Program-made: the position numbers and the translations under genes
The notes under the pieces: generated by a model
The model's database searches: none
What the model saw: only the letters and a program-made list of their open reading frames with translations
Told to the model about the DNA's origin: nothing
Part shown: positions 7,675 to 15,665 of the stretch, one piece after another
Numbering within the stretch: the stretch's first letter is position 1
Layout: every line of letters begins with the position of its first letter
Source of the DNA: Hymenobacter sp. 15J16-1T3B
GTDB lineage: Bacteria; Bacteroidota; Bacteroidia; Cytophagales; Hymenobacteraceae
NCBI RefSeq assembly: GCF_020711235.1
Contig: NZ_JAJFAV010000007.1
Coordinates: 248,001 to 312,000, forward strand
Reading direction: 5' to 3'
DNA length: 64,000 nucleotides

Positions 7675-9684
7675 TCATGCCTTCACCAGCGTGGGCTTCT
7701 GCGCGGCGTGAGCTTTTGCGTCGGGCAAGGGTTTGGCTTCCATCATCTGGGTGATGTGCTGCACACAGGCCGACTGACGAATGGAGGCGTGCCAGACGCA
7801 CACCATGTCGAACAGCAGGGCCGCCAGCCACCACACGTACAGTGCCACGGCAGTAGCCAGCAGCACCGGCCAGAGCGGCCCGGGCTCCTGGTCCTCGCGC
7901 ATCATGTGCGTGCCTTCCCACACCAGTACTCCTACGCCCAAGGCCCCCAGAACCAGCAGCGGCACCATGCCCCAGTGGGTACAGAACCGCGCCGTCAGGT
8001 AAGCTACCAGGGCGCCGGCTAGTGTTAGCAAAGGAAATTGACTGTGTTGGCGTAGCCAGTCGAGGCTATCCGCCCAATCAGCAGTTGCGTCCGCGCTGGC
8101 AAGTTGCCCGGCCAGCAGCAACCACCCGAGGCCCAGCCCCGCCAAAGCGCCGACCCAGGCGCCGACCTGCACCCAGCTGTTCTGCTTCAGCCGCGGCAGG
8201 CGCCCTACCAAGGTCAGACCGCCCAAGAGGCACATGCCGCCCAGGGCGCTGGCAAACACGAAATAGTCGCTGTTGAGCTTTTCGAGCGTGAAACTAAATA
8301 ACGGCTTGGCCGCCGCCGCTCCGGCGTTGGCGGCGGCCGCTACCTCGCCTACCGCTTGGCCAGCCTTGGTCGCAACGTCGCCGTAATTTTTAAAAAAGTA
8401 ATCAAGCAAGGCTTTGAATACGACGTACGCCGCGCCGAACAGCATGCCTAGCACGCCCACGTAGGGCAGCGTGTAACTGATCAGCTGCGCCTTCAGCTTG
8501 CTGCCCGGGGGTTTAGTGTAGACATCATGCCGGCGTTCGGGGGATTCATTGCGGTTGACCACCGTGCGGATAAAGTGGCCGAACACGTGCTCATCTTCCC
8601 AGTAGTCGACGTGGGCCTTGCCCGGAAACTGGTAGCGCGCAAATCCGTGGTCGTGTTGGTCTTCGAATTCGAAAACGCCTTTCAGGTTGTGCTGCTCGAG
8701 TCGGTTGCGGGCCTCGTCGAGGTTAAACCCGATGGGGTCACCGAAGTCGTAGTAGTTGCGCCAGTGGATTTTCTGATCCTGCTTGCGCTCCAAGCCCGCG
8801 CCCTCGGGCCAGCTAAACAGGTCTTCCCATAGAACAATATGCTTGTCAATCGGCGAGCCAAGCGTCATGAAGCCGCGCACTTGCTCCAGCCACGGAGCTT
8901 TGCCCGGCTCGTGCAGGGCTTGTAGCAGCCCCAGCAGCGACACGACCGTGCCTTCGCTGTGGGCCACTATGTGGATTTCGGCGCCCGGGTAGGCCTCGTG
9001 CACGCGCGTCAGCATCTTGTCGAAGGCGGTGAGGATTTGCCCGCGGGCCGTGCCGAACTCCGTCACTACCTGCACGTCGCCCAAGTAGTTATCGAGCAAT
9101 TTGCGCAGGTCAAACGTGAACAAACTTGCTTTTTCGGCCAGGTAACAGAAGCGCTCGGCCACTGCCAGGCTCTCAATCATCTCCGTCATGATGAACTTGA
9201 TGCGCTGAAACTCCGCATCGACAGCGCGGCGCTCGGACGCGGGCAGTTCCGGCCCCTGCCGCAACTGGGCCGCTTTTTGGCGCATGCGCATCCGCTCGAC
9301 GATGGTGCGAGCCCAGTTCTTGGCTTCCTCCAAGGTGTAACGTTCTTTGACTACTGCCCGGGGAATATCAGCCCAGTATACCTCGGCAAACGCCAAGTGC
9401 TGAAACTGCTCGCGTGGATACCAATCGGGCAGGCAATACAGATTATCCTTGGTGTGAAAGCTGCCTAGCGGTACCGCTGCTGGCGCGTGATGGTAAGAGC
9501 AGAAGCGGTTGACAACCGACTGCAACGTGCCAAAACTGTGCTGGTCGCCCACACCGTGTATTGCAACAATGACCTTGGTAACCTCCCGGCCGGACACAGC
9601 CGGAATCGGGCCCGCTTCGTGCACTTCTACTTGTGCCTGGCCAGATGAGGAAGAGAAGTTTGTTTGCGCAGAAATAGTGGCCAT
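7675..9684 (-). CDS. Alpha/beta-hydrolase fused to a C-terminal multi-pass membrane domain
   Basis: A 669-residue protein. Residues about 35-360 look like an alpha/beta-hydrolase: a first strand VIVAIHGVGDQHS near 37 (the HG oxyanion motif) and a nucleophile elbow HIVAHSEGT with Ser243 (GxSxG variant HSEGT). From about residue 390 there are six or so hydrophobic segments, for example LPYVGVLGMLFGAAYVVFKAL, LGLGWLLLAGQ and LWPVLLATAVALYVWWLAAL, so the C-terminal half is membrane-embedded. Substrate and partners are unknown. It is preceded by an AT-rich stretch (9690-9790), unlike its surroundings, so it may have been acquired by transfer. Confidence 0.75.
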   Translation of the reverse strand: MATISAQTNFSSSSGQAQVEVHEAGPIPAVSGREVTKVIVAIHGVGDQHSFGTLQSVVNRFCSYHHAPAAVPLGSFHTKDNLYCLPDWYPREQFQHLAFAEVYWADIPRAVVKERYTLEEAKNWARTIVERMRMRQKAAQLRQGPELPASERRAVDAEFQRIKFIMTEMIESLAVAERFCYLAEKASLFTFDLRKLLDNYLGDVQVVTEFGTARGQILTAFDKMLTRVHEAYPGAEIHIVAHSEGTVVSLLGLLQALHEPGKAPWLEQVRGFMTLGSPIDKHIVLWEDLFSWPEGAGLERKQDQKIHWRNYYDFGDPIGFNLDEARNRLEQHNLKGVFEFEDQHDHGFARYQFPGKAHVDYWEDEHVFGHFIRTVVNRNESPERRHDVYTKPPGSKLKAQLISYTLPYVGVLGMLFGAAYVVFKALLDYFFKNYGDVATKAGQAVGEVAAAANAGAAAAKPLFSFTLEKLNSDYFVFASALGGMCLLGGLTLVGRLPRLKQNSWVQVGAWVGALAGLGLGWLLLAGQLASADATADWADSLDWLRQHSQFPLLTLAGALVAYLTARFCTHWGMVPLLVLGALGVGVLVWEGTHMMREDQEPGPLWPVLLATAVALYVWWLAALLFDMVCVWHASIRQSACVQHITQMMEAKPLPDAKAHAAQKPTLVKA

Positions 9685-9916
9685 CCTCGAAACCGTTTAT
9701 AGTTATCAGAGCATAATAAAGTAGCAATTTACCAAGTCCAATGCAAGACTATCCATATTAAAATTGCCTAATACTTTCTTATTAAGTGAAACCTAGCAGC
9801 GCAACTAGCGCGGGTCTCCTCTGCCAAGGGCACGCGCTGCCGCATCACAAGCGTAACCCCAAAGCAAGGCGACCGTATGCCCCCCGCCGCGCCGTCCTTA
9901 AATTTCCCTGCTTTCC

Positions 9917-10432
9917 ATGAAGTCCCCCGACGTCGACGCCCTCGTCAAGAAATTCATTCAGCACAAGCTCACCCTGGCCCTGGCCGAAAGCTGCACCTGC
10001 GGCTGGGTGGCGGCCCAGCTGGCCCCGGCGCAGGGCGTGAGCGAGGTCTTGCTCGGCTCGGTGGTCACCTACCACGCCGAGGCCAAGCAGCGCCTGCTGG
10101 GCGTGAAGAAGAAAACCCTGGAGGAATATTCCGCCGAAAGCCAGCAGGTGGCCAACGAAATGGTGGAAGGCCTGCACAAGCACCTGCCCGCCGACGTGTG
10201 CGTGTCCATCACCGGCTTGTTCGGGCCCGGTGCCTCCGAAACGCCCGACAAGCCCGCCGGCACCATCTTCGTCACTATTCTGCTGGAAGGCCGTGCCCAC
10301 GAGTACCGCGAGGTGCTCCAAGGCGCCACCGACAAGTTTCGCGACCTGGCTGCGGATTTCATTTATACCAAGCTGGGCGAACTGCTGGCGCGGCGCCAGG
10401 ACAGCCCGACGGCGGCCGTGCAAGGCAGCTAG
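9917..10432 (+). CDS. CinA C-terminal-type nicotinamide-nucleotide amidohydrolase
   Basis: The 171-residue protein matches the stand-alone CinA C-terminal domain (PncC type), which deamidates nicotinamide mononucleotide in the pyridine-nucleotide cycle. The signature AESCTCGWVAAQL at 23-35 contains the catalytic Ser25 region; VVTYHAEAKQRLLGV at 49-63 carries the conserved Tyr and Lys; ITGLFGPGASETPDKPAGTIFV is the third motif. Two positions differ from the usual AESCTGG and TGIAGPGG, so activity is likely but not certain. Starts just 3' of a divergent intergenic region. Confidence 0.82.
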   Translation: MKSPDVDALVKKFIQHKLTLALAESCTCGWVAAQLAPAQGVSEVLLGSVVTYHAEAKQRLLGVKKKTLEEYSAESQQVANEMVEGLHKHLPADVCVSITGLFGPGASETPDKPAGTIFVTILLEGRAHEYREVLQGATDKFRDLAADFIYTKLGELLARRQDSPTAAVQGS

Positions 10433-10494
10433 CCCGCAGGCCCTCACATCATTAGGGGATTGACGACGGGGCCGCTAGCGCGGTTCTTTACGGC

Positions 10495-11076
10495 ATGAAC
10501 GTTCCCCGTCTGCTGGCCGGCATCATTGTGCTGCCCTTGGCCCTGAGCGCCGCCCGCGCCGAACCGCCCGGCCCCTACTACCGCACCACCCTAGGCCTGA
10601 CGGCCGGCTGGGGCGCCCCCTACGGCTGGGGCCTCGACGTGGGCCGTTTCTTCAGCGACAAGCTGGAGGCCACCGTGGGCGGCGGCCTGGCGGCCAGCGG
10701 CCTCAAGGCCGGCGCTGGGGCACGCTATTTTCTACTCCCGCAGCGCAATACGTCGCCCTACTTCGGCCTGAACGCGGTGTACTCCGGCCGCCTGCGCGAC
10801 CAGACCGCCTCCTTCAGCAACGACGTGCATTACGACGTGCGGCCCAGCGCGGTGCTGCACCTGCGCAGCGGCCTGCGTTGGCAGAGCGACCGGGTGGGCT
10901 TCCTCGGCACCTTGGGCTACGGCGTGCGCCTGAGCGGCTACCCCATCCGTTTTCGGGAGCCCGCCGAGGGGCAGGCCGGGCCGCGGCCCGAAACCGTGCG
11001 CATGGCGCGGGCCTTTGCGCCCGGCGGCCTGGAAATTTCCTTCGGCATGAGCATTGGGCTGGGCCCGCGGCGCTAG
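10495..11076 (+). CDS. Small outer-membrane beta-barrel protein (tandem copy 1)
   Basis: A 193-residue protein with a signal peptide (MNVPRLLAGIIVLPLALSAARA) and alternating strands ending in a short hydrophobic strand (GGLEISFGMSIGLG), as expected of a small OmpA/OmpW-like barrel. It is paralogous to the following gene: both contain GWGAPYG, GARYFL.P, PYFG, VLHLR.G.RWQ and GGLE.S in the same order. No ligand or function can be assigned. The two genes are 75 bases apart in the same direction and may be co-transcribed. Confidence 0.75.
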   Translation: MNVPRLLAGIIVLPLALSAARAEPPGPYYRTTLGLTAGWGAPYGWGLDVGRFFSDKLEATVGGGLAASGLKAGAGARYFLLPQRNTSPYFGLNAVYSGRLRDQTASFSNDVHYDVRPSAVLHLRSGLRWQSDRVGFLGTLGYGVRLSGYPIRFREPAEGQAGPRPETVRMARAFAPGGLEISFGMSIGLGPRR

Positions 11077-11151
11077 CGTAGCGGCGTTGTGCGGCAGGTT
11101 TTTCTGCCCGGCGCCCGTCGCAGTGCGTGCGCTTTTCCCCACCTTCGTAGT

Positions 11152-11835
11152 ATGAAGACCTATACTGTTGCTGCTATTGGGGCCGCTGTGCTGGCCGTAT
11201 TTACTGCTTTGGGGGCGCAGGCCCAGACCGAGCTGCCCAGCCGCCCCGACCCCGCGGCCCAGCCGGCGCCGCGGGTGCCCACGCCCACGGTTTCGGCGCC
11301 CTACAAAGCGCCGCCGCTGCCCAGCCTCTACCCCACCAGCGCCATCGGCCTCGAAATGGGCTGGGGCGCCCCGTACGGTTTCGGCGTGCAATATGCTTAC
11401 CTGGTGGCCCCGCACTTCGACGTCAACGCCGGGCTGGGGCTGGGCCTGGGCGGCAAAATCGGGGTGGGGGCACGCTATTTCCTGCGCCCCGACCGGCGCG
11501 TGACGCCCTACTTCGGGGCGGCGCTAGCCCGCACCGGCCGCATCGACAATGTGGACATGACGCTGAATGTGCGCGGCCGCGAGGAAAAGGCCAACTTCAG
11601 CTTTAAGCCCAGCGGCGTGCTGCACCTGCGCGGCGGGGTACGCTGGCAGCCCGGCTCGGTGGGCCTGCTGGGCTCCATCGGCTACGGCGCCCGCCTCACC
11701 GGCGACCCGGTGGTCTTCAACGATACCTACGCGTACGGCATGCCTTCCCAGGACATGGTCAACGTGGTGCGGGCCATGAGCGCCGGCGGCCTGGAGGTAT
11801 CGGTGGGGGTGCTTTTCGGCCTGGGCCGCAACTAG
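11152..11835 (+). CDS. Small outer-membrane beta-barrel protein (tandem copy 2)
   Basis: A 227-residue paralogue of the preceding gene. It has a signal peptide (MKTYTVAAIGAAVLAVFTALGAQAQ), then a Pro-rich linker of about 35 residues absent from copy 1, then the shared barrel (GLEMGWGAPYGFG, GARYFLRPDRRVTPYFG, VLHLRGGVRWQPGSVG, GGLEVSVGVLFGLG). The start at 11152 is set by the signal peptide; the frame extends upstream without a sensible N-terminus. It is followed by repeat element E. Confidence 0.75.
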   Translation: MKTYTVAAIGAAVLAVFTALGAQAQTELPSRPDPAAQPAPRVPTPTVSAPYKAPPLPSLYPTSAIGLEMGWGAPYGFGVQYAYLVAPHFDVNAGLGLGLGGKIGVGARYFLRPDRRVTPYFGAALARTGRIDNVDMTLNVRGREEKANFSFKPSGVLHLRGGVRWQPGSVGLLGSIGYGARLTGDPVVFNDTYAYGMPSQDMVNVVRAMSAGGLEVSVGVLFGLGRN

Positions 11836-11855
11836 CAGATGAGTAGCTAAGCTAG

Positions 11856-12040
11856 CCCGTCATCCTGAGCAGCGCGCAGGATCTTGCTCGCCCCTGCACT
11901 ACCTGAAAAGCGCAGCCACCAACGCCCATTCGTCAGGGCCGCTGTGGCTGCATTTTTTGTTCCGAGCTGGAGGGCGGAACGTGTCTGCTCGTTGGCTTCA
12001 GCGGCGGTGCAAGGTCCTTCGCTTGGGCTCAGGATGACGC
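11856..12040. repeat. Repeat element E: TIR-bounded terminator (family 2)
   Basis: The left end CCCGTCATCCTGAGC (11856-11870) and the right end GCTCAGGATGACG (12027-12039) are inverted copies. The interior holds AAAAGCGCAGCCAC (11906-11919) facing GTGGCTGCATTTTTT (11944-11958), a shorter version of element D's central hairpin with a T6 tail. It fills the gap between the convergent gene ends at 11835 and 12110. Confidence 0.75.
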
Positions 12041-12109
12041 TCTTTTGTCCGGTCATCAGCTCAGCCATCCATTTGCTCAGCCACGCATCTACCCATCTGC
12101 CTACCCGTC

Positions 12110-13147
12110 TCACTGATTGCGCGGGCGGCCGAGCACTAGGCGCAGGTTCAGGCGCACGATGTCGCCCACGGAGTCGCAGCGGTCGAATTCCTGGGTTTGG
12201 TGGTGCAGGTTCAGCTCCTTTTTGAGCTGGGCAATTTTGTCGGGCTGCGAGAGTTCCTCCTGCCGCATGCAGTCGACGAGGTCCTTGAGGCGGTACCGCT
12301 CGGCGCGGGCGCGGCGGGCCATCAGGGCTCGCTCCTCCACTTGGTACTGCCGGATGGTTTCGGCCGGGAGCAGGCGGCGCACCAAGTCCACCACGGGGCG
12401 GTTGTCGCGGAAGTACTGGGGCAGGTACATGGCCTTGTGGCCCTCGTAGCTCTGCTGGTCGAAGTCGATGGCGCGCACCCGGTACTGCTCGTCCTCGAAG
12501 TCGGGCGTCACGTCGACGACGTAGTTGTAGGAGCGCATGTCGCCGAGCAGGCGGGCAAAGCACCGCTCGTTGAACTTCACGAACTCCTTGGCAATGCGCA
12601 CCTGGTTGAGGTGGGGCCGGTCGAGGCGCGTGCGAATAAAATCGTCGCCGGGAATGCCGGCAATGTGCTCCTCGATAAGCGTGTCGCCGGCCACCAGAAA
12701 GTTGATGCTGTTCGGGCTCAGCAGGTGCTCCAGCTCCAGCCCGTACACCCGCGAGGCATCGGCGCGCTTGACGTAGAAGTAGTCGTAGTTGTCGTTGAAC
12801 TGGTTGACGATGCGCACCCGAAACGGGTTGGAATTGCCGAAGCGGCAGTAGTCGATGCGGTCGGCAATGAGGTGCTCGGTGAAGGACAGGTCGCCGTCGG
12901 TTTTCAGGCGGGCGTACACCTCGGTCAGGCCCTGGCTGAGCTCCAGCAGCGTGTGCGGCTCGTACTGCACGGTTTCCCAGAGCGTGTCCTTGCCCTGGCG
13001 GTCGAGCAAGGGAAACGAGCCGGTGTGGCGCAGCAAATCGGCGTAGGTGACGGGCAGGCGGGTTTCGCGGTCGTACTGGTGCAGGTACTGGCGCAGGCCC
13101 GCGCTGATGCGGTACGAGGGCTTTTTCTTGGAAATGTTGTCGTTCAT
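12110..13147 (-). CDS. Orphan protein with kinase-like motifs
   Basis: A 345-residue soluble protein. An N-terminal part (SYRISAGLRQYLHQYDRETRLPVTYADLL) is followed by YFYVKRADASRVYGLELEHLL, which could be a kinase Lys strand and Glu helix. Near the end, LLGDMRSYNYVVDV (Asp-x4-Asn) then YRVRAIDFDQQSYEG (Asp-Phe-Asp) resemble the catalytic loop and metal motif of APH/HipA-like kinases. The order and spacing fit that fold, but no glycine-rich loop is evident. The function is unknown. The start at 13147 (MNDNISKKKPS) is preferred over an ATG 39 bases upstream. Confidence 0.65.
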   Translation of the reverse strand: MNDNISKKKPSYRISAGLRQYLHQYDRETRLPVTYADLLRHTGSFPLLDRQGKDTLWETVQYEPHTLLELSQGLTEVYARLKTDGDLSFTEHLIADRIDYCRFGNSNPFRVRIVNQFNDNYDYFYVKRADASRVYGLELEHLLSPNSINFLVAGDTLIEEHIAGIPGDDFIRTRLDRPHLNQVRIAKEFVKFNERCFARLLGDMRSYNYVVDVTPDFEDEQYRVRAIDFDQQSYEGHKAMYLPQYFRDNRPVVDLVRRLLPAETIRQYQVEERALMARRARAERYRLKDLVDCMRQEELSQPDKIAQLKKELNLHHQTQEFDRCDSVGDIVRLNLRLVLGRPRNQ

Positions 13148-13275
13148 GGGGCGGGAAGCGGCGGTGGCAGCTGACAAGAACGGCAAACTCGGCGGCGGGG
13201 CGGCGGCAGGGAGTTCGGGCGTCGCCGAAAATTCCCGAACTTTAACCGCCTGACCGCATGTGCGGCCTTCTGCCC

Positions 13276-14496
13276 ATGAAAAAAGCTTTACTTCCTCTCG
13301 CGCTGGCCTTGCTCGTGCCGGTGTTTTCGCCCGGCTGGGGCTTCTTCGGCCACCGCACCATCACGCAGGTGGCCGTGTACGCTCTGCCGAGCGGCATGCA
13401 GAACTTCTACTTTCGGCACATGGCCCAGCTGGTGAAGCTGAGCACCGCCCCGGACGAGCGCCGCACCGACGACCCCAACGAGGAGCACAAACACTACATC
13501 GACATGGACCACTTCGGCGACAACCCCTTCGGGCTGATGCCGAAAGCCTACGACAAGGCGGTGGCCAAGTACACGGCCGACACGCTCAAGAAGTACGGCA
13601 CCGTGCCGTGGACGGTGCTGGAGGTGAAGGAAAAGCTCACCGACGCATTCCGGGACGGCGACACCACCGCCATCATTGCCCTCTCGGCCGACCTGGACCA
13701 CTACGTGGCCGACGCCTTCGTGCCGCTGCACACCACCGAAAACTACGACGGGCAGCTCACCAAGCAGCAGGGCATTCACTCGCTCTGGGAATCGAAGCTG
13801 CCGGAGCTGTTCATTGCCCAGTACAAGCTCGATTCGGAAAAAGCCGACTACCTCAAGGACCCGCAGGCGGCCATCTGGGGCGTGATCCAAAGCTCCTACG
13901 GCTTCCTCGGCGCCACCTTCGACATTGAGGCGGAGCTGAACAAGAAGTTTACCACCGAGAAGAAGTACACCTTCTCGCACAAGTACGGCAAGACGCGCCG
14001 CTCCTACTCCGACGAGTTTGCCAAGGAGTACAACAAGAAAGTGGGCGGCATGGTGGCCTACCGCCTGAAGGGCGCCCCCACCATGGTGGCCTCGTTCTGG
14101 TACTCGGCCTGGAAAGACGCCGGCAGCCCCGACCTGAACAAGCTCATGCGCCCGAGCAAGCTCAGCAAGGACGAAAAGGAGCAACTCGACACCCAGCTCA
14201 AGGCTTGGAAGGAAAACCAGCTGGTGGACCAGAACCTGCTGCTGGCCATGCAGAAGGAAGCCGCCGGCCCCACCAACCCCGCCGACATACCGGACGAAAC
14301 CTCGACGCCGGCCGCCCCGGCGGCGCCCGCCGACGCGCCCAAATCGGCGGAGGCCAAGCCCGCCGAGCAGCCGGCCAAGGTGAAAGTGAAGGAGAAGAAG
14401 GAGGACGCGCCCAAGCAGAAAGAGAAAACCAAAGTGAAGAAGGACGACGGGAAGAAGAAAGACGAGAAAAAATCCGACGACCCCTTCGGCGACTAA
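13276..14496 (+). CDS. S1/P1-nuclease-like secreted zinc protein with a Lys-rich tail
   Basis: A 406-residue exported protein of the S1/P1 nuclease and zinc phospholipase C superfamily. The signal peptide ends before WGFFGH, so Trp21 would become the mature N-terminus, the position that binds zinc in this superfamily. Other ligands are visible in HKHYIDMDHF and LDHYVADAFVPLHTTENYDG, where HxxxD and the HT of PLH are conserved. The expected activity is hydrolysis of a phosphodiester (nucleic acid or phospholipid) in the periplasm. The last 85 or so residues are an Ala/Pro then Lys/Glu/Asp-rich disordered tail, unusual for the family. The ATG at 13276 rather than 13258 fits the signal peptide. 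Confidence 0.82.
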   Translation: MKKALLPLALALLVPVFSPGWGFFGHRTITQVAVYALPSGMQNFYFRHMAQLVKLSTAPDERRTDDPNEEHKHYIDMDHFGDNPFGLMPKAYDKAVAKYTADTLKKYGTVPWTVLEVKEKLTDAFRDGDTTAIIALSADLDHYVADAFVPLHTTENYDGQLTKQQGIHSLWESKLPELFIAQYKLDSEKADYLKDPQAAIWGVIQSSYGFLGATFDIEAELNKKFTTEKKYTFSHKYGKTRRSYSDEFAKEYNKKVGGMVAYRLKGAPTMVASFWYSAWKDAGSPDLNKLMRPSKLSKDEKEQLDTQLKAWKENQLVDQNLLLAMQKEAAGPTNPADIPDETSTPAAPAAPADAPKSAEAKPAEQPAKVKVKEKKEDAPKQKEKTKVKKDDGKKKDEKKSDDPFGD

Positions 14497-14524
14497 AATC
14501 TACCCGTACGCCCTCGATTCGGCT

Positions 14525-14555
14525 AAACGCCCCCGGTTTCCGGGGGCGTTTTTGT
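14525..14555 (+). terminator. Terminator after the S1/P1-like gene
   Basis: Perfect 12-bp stem AAACGCCCCCGG / CCGGGGGCGTTT with a three-base loop, followed by further T residues. It lies 29 bases after the stop codon. Confidence 0.85.
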
Positions 14556-14650
14556 TTACCTCGGCTATAACTGTTACCGGGCCAGGGCGTTAGCCTTAGC
14601 GCCGCATGCTGTTCCGCGTTGTCGTATCCTCAACCATAACCCTGCGTCCT

Positions 14651-15553
14651 ATGATTCACCGCATTGACCGGCTGGCCCTGGAGCTGCCCACCCCCAAAAA
14701 CGCCTCGCCCAACGACGCGGCGGCCGTGCAGGAGCTACTCGGCGGCAAGTACGGCGAGATGTCGACGCTGATGAACTACACGTTCCAGTCGTTCAACTTT
14801 CGGGGGCGCAAGCGGCTGCGGCCGTTCTACGAGCTGGTGGCCAGCATTGCGGCGGAGGAATACAGCCACATCGAAGCCGTGTCGTACGCCATCAACCTGC
14901 TGCTGACCGGCACCACCAAGCGCGGGCACGACCCGGAGCCGGGCCCGCTGCAGGGTGCCGTGGACGCGCGCAACAGCTACCACTTCCTGAGCAGCAACCA
15001 GTGCGCCGTGCCCTACGACTCGATGGGCAACCCCTGGACCGGGCAGTACGTGCACAACTCCGGCAACCTGAAGCTGGACCTGCTGCACAACTTCTTCCTC
15101 GAATGCGGCGCCCGCGCCAACAAAATGCGGGTGTACTCGATGGTCACCGACCCCACGGCCCGCGAAATGGTGGGCTACCTGCTGGTGCGCGGCGGGGTGC
15201 ACGTGGTGGCCTACGCCCGCGCCCTCGAATACCTCACCGGCGTGGAAGTGACCAAGCTGGTGCCCGTGCCCGATTTGAGCAACAAAGCCTTCAAAGAGGC
15301 CCGCAAGCACGAGGAAAAGGGTCTGCACCGCAAGCTCTACACCTTCAGCCAGGAAGACTACCTGCAGGCCGGCCTGATCTGGAACGGCCCGCACCCCGAG
15401 GACGGGCAGCCGTTGGAAGTGGTGAAGGGCTCGGTGGAAGGTGTGCCCTACCCCGATTTGGAAGAAGAACCACAGCTGAACTCGCCCGGCGCCGACGACT
15501 ACGACCCGGATATGTTCAAGGACATTGCCAAGAAGCTCGGCATCAAGCTCTAA
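14651..15553 (+). CDS. Manganese catalase
   Basis: A 300-residue dimanganese catalase that converts hydrogen peroxide to water and oxygen in the cytoplasm. The four-helix bundle is recognisable: GGKYGEMSTLMNYTFQSFNF carries the first helix Glu, ELVASIAAEEYSHIEAV the second Glu and His ligands, FLECGARANKMRVY and LVRGGVHVVAYARALE the later Glu and His. Length matches the family. The ATG at 14651 gives the typical MIHRIDRLALELP start; an upstream ATG would add 15 residues of no family similarity. The gene lies between two terminators and is probably transcribed alone. Confidence 0.92.
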   Translation: MIHRIDRLALELPTPKNASPNDAAAVQELLGGKYGEMSTLMNYTFQSFNFRGRKRLRPFYELVASIAAEEYSHIEAVSYAINLLLTGTTKRGHDPEPGPLQGAVDARNSYHFLSSNQCAVPYDSMGNPWTGQYVHNSGNLKLDLLHNFFLECGARANKMRVYSMVTDPTAREMVGYLLVRGGVHVVAYARALEYLTGVEVTKLVPVPDLSNKAFKEARKHEEKGLHRKLYTFSQEDYLQAGLIWNGPHPEDGQPLEVVKGSVEGVPYPDLEEEPQLNSPGADDYDPDMFKDIAKKLGIKL

Positions 15554-15619
15554 CCGCCCCCACCAACGCCACCGACGCCCCCGGCCCGCGGCCGAACGGG
15601 CGGCTGCCTCGTATGTTTG

Positions 15620-15655
15620 TCCCCCGGACCCGCCCTTGGGTTCGGGGGATTTTTC
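15620..15655 (+). terminator. Terminator after the manganese catalase gene
   Basis: A 12-bp stem with one G-T pair (TCCCCCGGACCC / GGGTTCGGGGGA), loop GCCCTT, and a following TTTTT. It overlaps the 5' side of the next gene's leader. Confidence 0.8.
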
Positions 15656-15665
15656 GTGCCCGCTT

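Noticed and set aside
9690-9800. AT-rich patch as an insertion-sequence remnant
   Set aside because: I see no inverted repeats or transposase fragments. It is better read as a promoter region between divergent genes, possibly of foreign base composition.
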